From NCBI GenBank assembly GCA_016802295.1, contig JAESIW010000137.1:6377130-6441129 (forward strand): 64,000 nucleotides of DNA, written 5' to 3'. The notes under the pieces were generated by a model. It did no database searches, was not told the DNA's origin, and worked only from the letters and a program-made list of their open reading frames with translations. The DNA comes from Brachionus rotundiformis. Taxonomy: Eukaryota; Rotifera; Eurotatoria; Ploima; Brachionidae. The position numbers and the translations under genes were made by a program. The first letter of the stretch is position 1. Every line of letters begins with the position of its first letter. Shown here piece after piece: positions 45,601 through 56,900 of this stretch.

Positions 45601-48316
45601 CTGTTGAAATCGATCCGAAATCATTCCCTAATTTTGACGTAAACTATCAAATAACACTAAATATATTTTTGCATTATTTTTTAAGATATTTGTTGAAACG
45701 TTAAGCAATAACAAGATACTAAAAAGAAAAACGACTTTTTTGTATCAAGTTTTTCCCACAAATATTAATTTTTATCACAATTTTCTATTAAAAGCATGTT
45801 TGGAAAAAAAATTAAACTCAGTCCAAAGACTTATTGAATTCTTCTCTATTTATTATCCAGATTTTATAAATTTAAAAGAAAAAAACAATAATAATTCAGC
45901 ACTTCATATTTGTGCTTCAAATGGTTATTTTAGAATATTACTTTACTTATTAGAAAATTATGCAAATGTAAATATTCAAAATAAAGAAGGTAATACACCT
46001 TTGATGTTGGCCTCAGAACATTTACATCGAGATTGTGCAAAAGTAAATTTTAAAACTTTTATTTCATTTTTAAAGGAAATATTTTTAGTTACTTATTGAA
46101 TTTGGGGCAGATATCAACATAGAGAATAACAGAAGATTTACGGCTTTCAATTTTAGTTCCAATGCTGAATTTAATCTATTTATTGAAGGTGATTTGATTT
46201 ATTTGAATTTTTATTGTAATAATTATCTACAATTCTTTTTAATGTTCTAGCCAATTTTAAACGATTTTCGGATATTGTTCCTGAACTAAAACAAGGAAGT
46301 TATATAGCTCTGGAGAATGTTATAAATGAACATTTAAATGTCCAATTTCCCCTTTGCACCTTACGGAGTCGGTAAATTACGAAGTTTCTTTTAAAATATA
46401 TTTTTTTAAATATTTTAATTTGAAAAGTTTTATAAACGGAAGTACATTGCTACACATTTGTTCCTATTATGGACACTACGATCTTGTCGAAAAACTTCTA
46501 AACACTACTGACATCGAATCACAGAATTTAAGTCCAAATATTCGTGATTTTAAAGGTGCAACACCATTGCATAGAACAAAAGATATAGGAATCATCAAAT
46601 TGTTATTGGATTACGGAGCAGATATAAATCTCCAAGAACTGGATGGTAATACACCTTTGCATGTTAGATGTTTTGGAGAAAAAAATAATCCTTCAGAAAA
46701 TGATGCCGTTAAACTTTTGCTTGATAATAAAGCAGAATTAATAATAAAAAATAAAAAAGTAAAAAGTCTCGAAAAAAAATTTTTCTATACATTTATTTTT
46801 AGAAATTATTGCCTATTCATATGGCTGCAATGCAAGGTTATTTTCGATAAATTTGTCAATTTACTATATCTAATATAATTTTTTTTAAGGAAGACTTGAC
46901 ATAATTAAAATTTTGTTTGAATATGACATTGAAAGAAAAATGGCTAATTATTTAAACAAAGAAAAAGATATAGCTAGTTTTTCGACACCTGCATACGTTG
47001 CATTGGCGAATAATCACATTGAATGTGCTGAATGGTGATTTTTTTATTTTTTTTTATTTATANNNNNNNNNNNNNNNNNNNNNNNNNNNNNNNNNNNNNN
47101 NNNNNNNNNNNNNNNNNNNNNNNNNNNNNNNNNAAATTTTGTTTGAATATGACATTGAAAGAAAAATGGCTAATTATTTAAACAAAGAAAAAGATATAGC
47201 TAGTTTTTCGACACCTGCATACGTTGCATTGGCGAATAATCACATTGAATGTGCTGAATGGTGATTTTTTTATTTTTTTCATTTATAAAATTTTACTGGT
47301 TTTTTTAAAAATTTTAATTGATAAAATTGTAGTATAATTGAATTTTTCAAAAAAAAAACAATTATTACAATTAAAAAGTTGTTAATTAAGTATAATATTG
47401 ATTATATTACCAAAAGTATGATTAAATCTCTTATCATATAAAATAAAAGTTTTTTCTAGAAATCAAATTAAATAGAAAATAATAACTTATTTAATAATTT
47501 AATATAATTTACTCAATTTTTAGGATGATAAAAAATGGAATCGGACTTAGAAACGGTGAATCAAGTATTTTGCTTTATCAGATATTGACCAAAAAAATTA
47601 AAGTGTAAGTTAAAATGTTTTGATCACTTAATTATAAATTTATTGCTTTTGAAGAGAAAATCCTTGCCAACTGATTAAATTTCTTTCAGAAATAGGTTTT
47701 GATTTTAATACGCGATATGAAAAAGGCAACACGTAATATCGTTATTTAAAATTTAATATACTTTTAATATAATTATTAAAGAGCCCTACACTATGCGGCA
47801 ACCCTTGAATTTGAATCCGATAAAGTGATAAGTTTTCTTATAAAAAGTGGAGCAAACGTAAATTCATTAAATAACTACCTTCAAACACCATTGTTTTCAG
47901 CAGTTAAATCAAATAATATTCCTGCAGCTTCATCGTTACTGGATTTTGATGCTGATATTTACTCAAGAGACATAAATGGTTTTACAGCATTTGAACTTAT
48001 AAAAGAAATAGATGAATGGACAAAATCAGATTTATTCAATAAAGACCAAAAGCTAATTATGAAAAGTAGAATATTTGAACTAAAATTTAAATTTAAATTA
48101 AAAATATTTAATTATATATTTTTAGGCTTTGAATATAAGCAAACAAGAACATTAATACGTAAAATATCGCATAAGATGAAAACCGATTTTTCAAACAAGG
48201 CAATGCTAAACAAACGAAAATATACTATAAGTTCATATTTGGACAATGATGCTGTGGCTACTTCTATAAAGATAACTCCTCGAACTATAAGAACATCTTT
48301 AAATCTTAATGTTTAA
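39689..48316 (+). CDS. CH-domain and ankyrin-repeat protein, multi-exon
   Basis: The start is MSIRTRIHGFTAWTNMRL at 39689. The first CH-like region spans three exons (VPFEHTLGNVLMDLLQGTN; NRVKWMINELKEYKIIAND; VFDLLWKLVCHDIYFLWI), with introns at about 39861-39912, 40037-40084 and 40198-40250. After IIFT at 40636 a roughly 4-kb intron (to 44613) leads in frame to a second CH-like region (KLSELSDTRVLCGLINSFIP, then DLVEADSQSICAFFCYLFM). Helical exons follow. Ankyrin repeats run from about 45880 to 47990 (SALHICASNGYFRILLYLLE, GNTPLMLA, GSTLLHICSYYGHYDLVEKL, GATPLHR, ALHYAATLEFE, LQTPLFSAVKSNNIPAASSL). A basic tail ends at 48316. CH plus ankyrin suggests an actin/cytoskeletal or ciliary scaffold. 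I do not recognise the named orthologue. One exon is duplicated around an N gap, so the model there is unreliable. Confidence 0.75.
41058..42527 (-). CDS. Small heat-shock protein with three alpha-crystallin domains
   Basis: ATP-independent chaperone family. The start is MENRRVPINVNVNPSEY at 42527. An Arg/Phe-rich N-terminal region follows, then three successive alpha-crystallin domains. ACD1 is at about 42180-41950 (RYKITFDVGDFKPGEIQVKT ... SDGTLTVEAPV). ACD2 is at about 41790-41550 (YKFNMSEFRPEDIAITVTD ... SDGTLTIEIPV). ACD3 is at about 41395-41105 (LKLTFDLTGYKPEDLSIKVI ... SDNGTLTVEIPLP). A 48-nt intron (41244-41197) interrupts ACD3 between EYTR and QYQLPDWV; it has no in-frame stop, so retention would insert 16 residues. 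A tail follows to 41058. A further intron may lie just before the ATG (acceptor ttctttag about 10 bases upstream of it). The gene lies antisense inside the large intron of the CH-ankyrin gene. One ACD is the family norm and two occur in flatworms; three is unusual. Confidence 0.9.
   Translation of the reverse strand: MENRRVPINVNVNPSEYSGRSIRLGNTDIREKMQQRMREFEEESRRWRDQFISQSPMSLTGPSILDRPRMFLNPEFPELTSNFSNLGSRFNNNGFFPSAISPINQNAQKSFIEEDDNGNKRYKITFDVGDFKPGEIQVKTEGRLLIVKGDREIVAGSSSESKQFNREITLPDFVEPTTVTSFLSDGTLTVEAPVQMEKLGYSNSSAITASPNTNLKSSPVREIESPSRVIRNNQNSTHAVSNSNSTLSSQPVTYKFNMSEFRPEDIAITVTDTILKVHAVREENDNRGAGKTYREFKREIGLPFGADVKRLKNSLQSDGTLTIEIPVHGNDNLKPPLSPVDIHKQFNNFDLNEENINKTNAAVQNSSSQNSGIIETTHDGKDLKLTFDLTGYKPEDLSIKVIDGNTLRVHAVHIDNTKGNQIHREYTRYNFFFFYKKHLILFVRQYQLPDWVQPEFLRARMSDNGTLTVEIPLPQTQPSKFESFINIQK
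42528..44613. other. Remainder of the large intron / sHSP upstream region
   Basis: AT-rich. It must hold the small heat-shock protein promoter on the minus strand. I could not make out a convincing array of nGAAnnTTCn heat-shock elements by eye, and no other gene is visible. Confidence 0.45.
46908..47062. repeat. 155-bp duplicate flanking an assembly gap, left copy
   Basis: Practically identical to 47134-47288, apart from one or two differences in a T run. It contains an ankyrin-gene exon piece (ILFEYDIERKMANYLNKEKD and following). It ends directly at the N run. Confidence 0.95.
47063..47133. other. Assembly gap (71 N)
   Basis: A run of 71 unknown bases in the ankyrin region. Both edges carry the same 155-bp sequence, so the true gap length may be zero. 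Confidence 1.
47134..47288. repeat. 155-bp duplicate flanking an assembly gap, right copy
   Basis: Starts directly after the N run and repeats 46908-47062. It continues in unique sequence to the next exon (MIKNGIGLRNGESSILLYQI at about 47523). Confidence 0.95.
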
Positions 48317-48696
48317 TTGAATTAAACTTTATTTTCCAAAATCAATATCAATAGTTAATTTTTCAATGCAAAATTTATAATTTTTAAATTTTTCATTCTT
48401 TAAAAGTAAAGTAAACTAAAATGAGAAATAAACGTTTTACTTTATTTAGAAAAATAACAAAGAAATTTTTTTAAACTTAATTTAACCATTGAGAAATTTT
48501 CTTAAAAAAGTTATTTTAAAAAAGCTGATACTATTTTATAATCTATTTTATGATTTTTAAAATTGAAGTTACTATGATTGTTTTATTATTGTGTAAATAA
48601 ATTATTTATTGAATTAAATTTTTTTAAAAATTAACACATATAGGATTCAAATACAAATTGATGATCATCAAGTTTAGAAAAAAATTGAAAAATGTT

Positions 48697-49473
48697 TCAA
48701 ACTACTTCATTAATTATTTGCTCATGATAACAATTAATTTGTTTTTTAGTTTGATTATTTTCTGCTAAATTTAGGCTATTTGAAAAAGAACGTCTTTTCT
48801 CACTGAATCGGTAATTTTTTTGAAGAGATAAAGGTAAAGATTCGGTATATCTCTTTTTTCTATAAATTACCGAACGCCGCTTGAATATAGCAGAATTGTT
48901 TCGATAAAAACTTTCCTGATTTGATTTATACAGTTTTGTTCTTGTTTGATTTTGCATAAATCTTTTATTTCTCATTTTTCTTCGTTTAATCAAACGCCTT
49001 CTTTTTTTTAAATTATACCAAAATGTTTGTAAATATTCCAAGCATGTATTTTTATGGTTATCATAAATGTTTTCTTGTTTATTTTCTATTTTATTTTTTA
49101 AGTATTGCATCATTTGGTTAAACTTACATAAAAACATTAGAAATAAAGCAAAAAAAAATATTATTAGAATTTGGATAAACGTAACCGGCAGTTGAAGAGA
49201 ATTTGATTCATAAAAACCGTTATCAGAATTGTTCGAGTAGTTTTTTTTTATTGATTGATATGATTCACTAAAATTTGGTGAAATTTTAGAATTCAAAAAG
49301 CTAAAAAATTCATAAAAATCATTCTGGTTATTTTCTATTTTATAATATTTCAAAGACTGTTCTGATACATAGGCTAAATTTAACGAGTTGGAAAATTCAA
49401 AGTTTCGATTAATTAATGCATTTGAATTCATATTTAAATTAATTTTTTTTTGAATTCTAATATAATAATTCAC
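48697..49473 (-). CDS. Unknown single-pass membrane protein with basic tail
   Basis: A single open frame of 258 codons. I recognise no family. The first ~95 residues are polar and Asn/Ser-rich. One strongly hydrophobic helix (VTFIQILIIFFFALFLMFLC at about 49187-49128) is followed by a long, very basic region (KKRRRLIKRRKMRNKRFMQN and a second Arg/Lys run SAIFKRRSVIYRKKRY), then a Ser/Asn-rich end. No cleavable signal peptide is seen, so an N-out/C-in anchor with a cytosolic basic tail is likely (positive-inside rule). The second Met (49431) is an alternative start. It lies downstream of UNC-89 on the same strand, with 1.4 kb between them. Length and uninterrupted frame in such AT-rich DNA favour a real gene, but expression is unproven. 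Confidence 0.55.
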   Translation of the reverse strand: MNYYIRIQKKINLNMNSNALINRNFEFSNSLNLAYVSEQSLKYYKIENNQNDFYEFFSFLNSKISPNFSESYQSIKKNYSNNSDNGFYESNSLQLPVTFIQILIIFFFALFLMFLCKFNQMMQYLKNKIENKQENIYDNHKNTCLEYLQTFWYNLKKRRRLIKRRKMRNKRFMQNQTRTKLYKSNQESFYRNNSAIFKRRSVIYRKKRYTESLPLSLQKNYRFSEKRRSFSNSLNLAENNQTKKQINCYHEQIINEVV

Positions 49474-50901
49474 ATCTAAAAAATTATCTAAATTTATTTT
49501 ATAATCGAAATTTAAAATTAACCAAAAATAATATATTCTATTGTATTAAAAATAAACAGATAAATGATTAATTATAGGATATATGTGTGCAAATCTAAAT
49601 TGTTTCACTTTTTAAGAAATTGACTTTTTATTTTTAATTAATTAATAGGATAATAAATTAAAAATGACAGGTAAAGCAACATATCTTCCTAAAGCTTCAT
49701 TCTTTAAAAAGAAGTCTTTATTCAACTATTAATTATTTTAACTCCACTTAACATTCAAATTAACTGTCTGTATTTATTTGGCTTTAATTAATAATTTCTA
49801 GATCAATTAGGTTTATTTTTTTACTCTAAAGTTATAATTTATATTCGGTTTAAGAACTAATTTATTATTCGTATCTTTAGTTATATATAAAGTAAGCTAT
49901 GAAAAAATAATTATAACTAAGAAAGCTTCGTTTCTTTAATTATTTAATTTGAATCAAATTTTATCAGTATACCAATTTTCAATTATTCTTCAGGAATCTT
50001 TTAAGTTTTAATATTTTAATAAATATTCTGTTTTAAGTGGACTACAATTTTAAGATTCATAATTTATAATTGATTTAAGTTCATTTGTTGTTATCTCTAA
50101 GAAAAAAAAACTAAAGTCGGTGTTCAAATCTACAAATACTTATTATTGTTTAATTTTGAATTTATAAACTTTTCCTCATTTAAAAATCTAGAGATTTTTA
50201 AAAGAATCGGAATCATATATATAAATTTTCAGCAAAATAAATTTTTTTTTGAGATGATCAGTAATTATTCCTTATTTATTTCTTTATCATTAATATTAAA
50301 ATTATAGAAAAGATGAATTTTTATAATATTTGCATAAAAAAATAATTTCAGACTCTAGTGGGGAACAAATATTTAAATTTATATATTAATTAAAATAAAA
50401 TTTAAAATGATATCATTTATTATAGATTAAATTAAGTTTTAATTTGATTTCTTCAACATCAATATAATATAAATCAATTAATTTCATCTTATAATTTTAC
50501 TAACAATCTTAATCAACTTAGTATTTAAGTTAAATGATAAATTATATATAGGAGTAATTTATAATTTTGATTTATTTTGAGAAAAATATTCATTTTTATT
50601 TATTTATACATCAAAATGACAATGATTTTACATTAGAATATATTTTAAATTTAGCTAAATAATAAATTCTAGATGTATCAAAAATAAAAATTTAATTAAG
50701 CCTAAAATTTTAAGTAAACACTAATCAAAAGGATTCAAAATGAAAAATAAAATATATTTTTTAAAATTTTAAAAATTTTATTGAGAATAAAATTAGAAAA
50801 CTATATAATTTAAGTAAATATTTGCGATGCTACTCGATTACATCCGGTCAATTAATTTATTCAGCTAAAATATAGTTCAAAATGCTTTAATCTAAGAATT
50901 A
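49474..50901. other. AT-rich intergenic sequence 3' of UNC-89
   Basis: 1.4 kb of low-complexity A/T sequence. It includes the 3' untranslated region of the UNC-89 gene and the promoter side of the small membrane protein. Nothing specific was recognised. Confidence 0.5.
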
Positions 50902-53900
50902 TTAATTATAATTCAATCGGCTTTTTAAGTTATGATTAAAGCTCTTTAATTTATCTGATAGGAATAAAATATTTTCTCGTTTTTTAGTATTGCCAACAGA
51001 TAAATTGAATAATTTATGTTCCATGCATTCTTGCAATGTTAACCGATTACTAAAAACAATTTTTCATAAAATTTTAAACATGTTTTATTTAAATTATTAC
51101 TTAGGCGATCTTCTGAGACATTGTTGGATAAAAAGAACTGCCTCTCCAGTAACATTTTCATAAAATTCATCAAATGTTAATCGACAAAATGATATGTTTG
51201 ATTTAGTAGTTTCATTATCGTTTTCTTGCAAAAAAGGCGACGATCCGCTCAATCTTAATTAAAATTAATAATTATGAATAAATAATTTGAAAAAAAAATT
51301 CTTATTACAATAAAGCAGCAAACACGCCAATACTCCATATATCAGTAGACATTGTCAAAATCTCTTTATTAAGAATTTCAGGAGCTTGAATTAAAATTTT
51401 AATTTTTAATAACAAAAGAAAAAATTTAGTTTCTTACATGAAAATTCAATGGGAATTGAAATATCATCAAATGATATTTGTTCGTTATTTATGCCAGTTG
51501 ACTTGACCAAATTATCAAAGCCAGCTAGTTTTATATTTACTTGGGTCATATTTGAATTTAAAATAGTCAAAGGATGGATATTCAAGTGTAAAAAGCCATG
51601 TAAATGAACCCATTCAATTGCATCCAAAAGTTGGCGTAAAACTTTAATCACCAACTCTTCAGAATATTTGTGTCTATAAGTGATAAAATCAAGGACAGGC
51701 GTTGCATGAGTATATACCAAAGCAACTTGGTTAACTCCATTTTGACAATACTCAAAACCCTCTAATAACTTTATGAGCCGGTCCTGCTCTTTAAATTCTC
51801 TTAAAATTTTTACTTCATTTATGTTAAGATCATTCGTAATTTTTATCAATTTTTTATTTCCATTAGCTTTATCAACTGCTCTAAAAAATTTCATCTTGTG
51901 ATTATGGATGATAATATTTTCATATTCGTACAGATCAATAGGATTATGATTCGATTGAAGCTTAAACTCCTCATCTTCTGGAATCTTGTATATTTTATCT
52001 AAATTTAAATCTTCGTCCAACTTTTTCACCAAAACTGTTTGCTGGGATTTTTTTTCCAAGTTATATTGATTTTTTAACAAAACTTGAAGCTGTTCATTAT
52101 CGATTGTAATCTTTGATTCACCAGGTGCTAATGTTTTTGTTTCTTCAGATGCCCAACTATATGCAGAAATACCAATAGTGTTAATGCAACTGACTCTAAA
52201 TCTATATTTAGTTAAAGGCTGCAAATTTTTGACCAAACAGCTTTCCTGGATGGTATACAGCGCATTTGACCATTTTACGTCATCTGATATTTTGAAGTCA
52301 ACCTTGTAACAGAGTATATCGGAATTTCCATTAAAAGAAGGTGCTTCCCAAATCAAAAACACCTGATCACTAGAGTACTGAGACACAATTGGTCTTGATG
52401 GTCTATCAGGAATGTCACCGACAGTTAGTTTGGCATTGGTAATAGCAGTTCCATATTGATTATGAGCAGCGCATCTATATACACCAATATCATTAACTCT
52501 TGCTTTATTGATGCTCAATGTAGAAACTCCATCTTCACTCTGTGAAAACTTATACCGATCATCGTCTCCTATTATCAAACGGTCATTATGATACCAAAAA
52601 CATTTTGGTATAGGGTTGCCCTCAATCTTACATCTGAATATTATCATAGAGCCTACCAGCAAATACATGTCTTTTAATTTTTCTCTTATTATCGGAGCTG
52701 ATCCTTCCCCATTTATTTGTCGTCTGTCGTATTTTGAGTCCATATAGTCACCAATAGAGCTCAATGATTCTGAACGATGACTGGCTGAGCGTGGCGATAC
52801 ACTCGATCTTGAGTTTGATTTTCTTACTAATGATCGAGATAATGAACCTCTTTTGATACATTTACCATAAACATCAACGTGATACCGTTCTTTTATAGTT
52901 TTTACTTTATTTGATAATTTGTAATCAGTCAAATTTTGAGAAGCATTTAATTGAGAATTTTTTTTCTCAAATAGATAATTTTCGATTTTTTTTACCTTTT
53001 CAAAGCGATTTCTTTGATATTCTCTGAGTCTAACAGTAAATAAAGGGTCTCTCACAGGCAATAGATAAGAGCCAGGATTTAAGTGCTCATCCTGTGGATC
53101 ATAAAATTCACTTTCAACTATATCTTGATCAAAACCATGGGAAGTTTCACGTAAATTTGTCAGACCATACACGATTTCAGCTTCTTTGAAATCATTTGGT
53201 TTTTCTAATTCAGCTGAGCCATTCGAGTCGCATTGATCTAAAATCTTCCATACAGGCATTTGCTTTTTCCAAGGTTCTCTTAATTTTGATTGTTTGGACC
53301 AAAGGTAACGTGAATGCAGTTCTATCATATTTTGTTTGTCAATTGGTTGGGACTGTGGTTCTTCAAATTTTTGAGATGCAAAATGTATCCATGGATGATT
53401 CATGGCTTGTTTAACATTCATTCTTTCCTTAGGATTCTTCACTAGCAAATTCTGAACAAAATCTTTAGCCTCATGACTAATTAAATTGAACTCATCACCA
53501 AAATTCCAATTGCAATTTCCAACATTTTCGAGACTTTGTTTAACATCATCTTGTACATAAAATGGAGACTTACCACCTAATAGAATGTAGGATAAAACAC
53601 CTACAGACCACATGTCTGTATTTAGAGTAATTGGTGAATGGGACACTATTTCTGATGCTACAAATTCAGGATCTCCATATTCATGGTGAACAATTTCATT
53701 TGTATCATTACTTGACATGTCTGGTTTAAGACATTTGCTATGAGTGAAGCCTATTAATTTTAGTTTTTTTGTTTCCGCATCTACCAAAATGTTATCAAGA
53801 TTTAGATCTAAATGAACAATGTTTCTTGAGTGTAGAGTATCAAGAAGCTCAAGTAATTCTTTTATGTATAAGGCAATTTTTTTCTCATTTAAATTTTGTT

Positions 53901-56900
53901 TTAGAGCCGATTCGATTAGATTCTTTCCTTTGCATTCGTCAAAGACAAGAACAGACAATTTTGAATTTGGTATTTCATATGCATCATGTAATCTTACAAA
54001 GCCTGAATCGTTTACTTGATGAATTTGATTTAGGCAATCGGATTCAGATTTGATCCATTCACCAAACTCTGGTTTATTAATAACCTTAGCAATAAACTCT
54101 TTTGCTGAACATCTTTCAATCACACGATAAATTGTTGAGTTTAAGCTTTTATTTATCTGCTCGACTATTTCATAATCTTCATCAAATTTTTTCCTCTTAA
54201 AAACCACAAGGCCTGTTTTTAAGTCTGGATGAGGTACATTTAGCACAGAATCAACTACATTTACATTGCAAGAACATAGAGTTGCTCCTGCAATATTTTT
54301 AGCTGTACAAGTATAAAGACCTGAGTCTCTGACAATAGATCCTTTAATGGTGATTGTCCAAGTGTCTGGCTCTGTATGTTTGATTCTAATACGATATGAT
54401 TCTGTTAACAAGCGCCAGTCTTTGTAAAATTTTATTTCTGGATAGGGTATACCATCTACTTTACATGTAATACATATATCTTCATAATTTTTAACTGTAA
54501 CATCTTTAAAAGGTTCTAAGAAAACAGGCGGATCAGCTTGTTGTAAATAAAATTCATGTCGAGCAAGACCATGCTCATTTTCAGCTATGATCTCATAAGC
54601 ACCCTCATCCTTTTCGCTTGCATCTTTAATCTCTAAGATGTTGTTACTGAACCTATCTTTGTACATTTTGTATGTAGAATCATTCGTCAGTTCAATTTCT
54701 TTACGTATCCATTTGACAGTAGGTGCTGGTTTGCCAAAGACAGGAATAGATATTTCAGCAGTTTCTCCTTCAATATAAAAGCGAACATCTTTACCACTTG
54801 CCTGGATGCTGGGTTTATTACCCAAATTAAATCGGGTGAATTTTTCAACCGGCTGAGAATCCAATTTGCTTCCCAAAGATTCGTCCAAATTTTTTGTTGA
54901 CACTGCCTGTGTTGGATTACTTACACCACAGAAATTTTCAGCTCTTGCTCTAAACGAATACATAATTCCAGGTGCCAAATTATTTACTTGGCAATTCAGT
55001 TTATCAATATTAGAAGAATAAACTGACCAACCATACGATTTTGATGACCTGTATTCCACTATGTATGTAATGATAGATTCTAACTCTGAAGGGGAAGCAT
55101 CCCATTTAAGTGTCAAGCTAGTCGTGTTATAATCATCAATTTGAAGATTGTCAGGTGGTTCTGGAATTTCAATGTCATTTGATGGAATAATGAAAACATC
55201 AGAATCTTTGGGCAAAGAAAATCTAACCTTACGCTTATTTTTTAATGAATTATCATTGCTTATTTCGACAGATAGATAAGCACTACATTGACTTTTTCCT
55301 GCCGAATTCTCAATTACTATTGCATATTCATCCTCATCTTTTTTAATGCAATCATAAATCAATAAACAAACATTTCCACTATCTTCATCAACAGATAGTT
55401 TATATTTTTCGAATTGTTTTTCTATTTCTATTAAAGAATTATTCTTATACCATTTGATAGTTGGAAAGGGTTCTCCATCGATATAACAGTCCAATTTTGC
55501 AATGTTTCTCTCAAGGACTGTTGAATCTTTAATTTTTCTTAGAAAATTTGGTGCTATAAGATTGGCATCATAGTCAATATGCTTTCTACCAAAACTATCA
55601 TTCAAATATAAATTAGCTGCCCAAGAAGTTTCACCTTTACAATTACTGGCTTTGCAAGAATATTCACCTTCATCATTTTGTCCTATATTTTTCACAATTA
55701 AGATGTAATAATCTTCATCTTTAACGCATTCAAATTTTTCATTATCAGTTATTATTTTTCGACAATTACAAAACCAAGTAACTTTTGGTTCAGGTTTTCC
55801 AATTATTTTGCACTTAAATTGAGCTTCGGTATGCTCTTCTACATAAACATCCGAAAAATATTCAATAAATCTTGGTTTAGTCTGGAATATCGAATTCAAT
55901 GCTTCATCTGACTCTACACTTGGATCTGTTATAGTAACATTACAACAGCGAGAGTTCACATTACCAAATGGATTTGATATTCGACAATAATAATCTCCAG
56001 AATCAATTGGAAAAGGATGATTAAAATTAAAAATAAGTTCTGATGTTTCACCATTTTTAATTATTTGAACTTGATCAATTAAAGGAATTACTTTTTTTTT
56101 GCCATTAAACCATTCATACTGTAACTTATCTCCTTTTACCTTGATTTTTAAACTAAAAGGCTCGTTGATGAATCCTTCGACTTCAGGAAATAAATCTTGA
56201 ATAATCACAGGTTTATCTGAGTCACTTTCAGTTAAATTAGATGCATTTACAGTAAGATTTGATACAGAAAATTTATTATTACATTTTACTAAAAATATAT
56301 AAATTCCTGAATCGGACAATTTTGTTTTTTCAATTGTTAAATTATAAGAATTGTTTGATTCATTTGTCTTAATTATGCGATCGGTTGATTTAATTTTCTC
56401 TAAGTTTTTAATAGCTTTCACTGGTTCATCATTAAGATATTTTAAATCTTGTTTATTTTTTGTATAGTACCATTCACATTCACATGGTTTAGATGTAATA
56501 ACAAAAAATTTTGCTGTTTGTGACTCACAAAGCTCAATATTATCTAATTGTTTAATAATATCTAAATCATTCGAAATCAAAACACACTGTGTCTGCTGTG
56601 TAATGTTGTTGTCATTATTTAAGCTAGATAGTTTCATTTCGTATTTAGCTTCATCGTCTTTACAGAAATCTTTGATAAAAAATTGAACCTCATTCTTGTC
56701 GACAATCATCTGGTATTTGGGTGATTTATTTGAAAAATAAATTCTCCTTGAGTTTTTATATAATTCAATTCTTATTGAATCATCATCAACTCGGTTGGAA
56801 AATGTTGTTTTAAGTATACCAGTTTGATTTTCATCGACATTTATAACTTCTTCTAATGGTACCAGAATTTCTAATTGTGGTTCTTTTACGATTACTTTGC

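Noticed and set aside
46998..47264. An open frame running through the N gap
   Set aside because: It exists only because unknown bases carry no stops. It joins two copies of the same duplicated exon in another frame.
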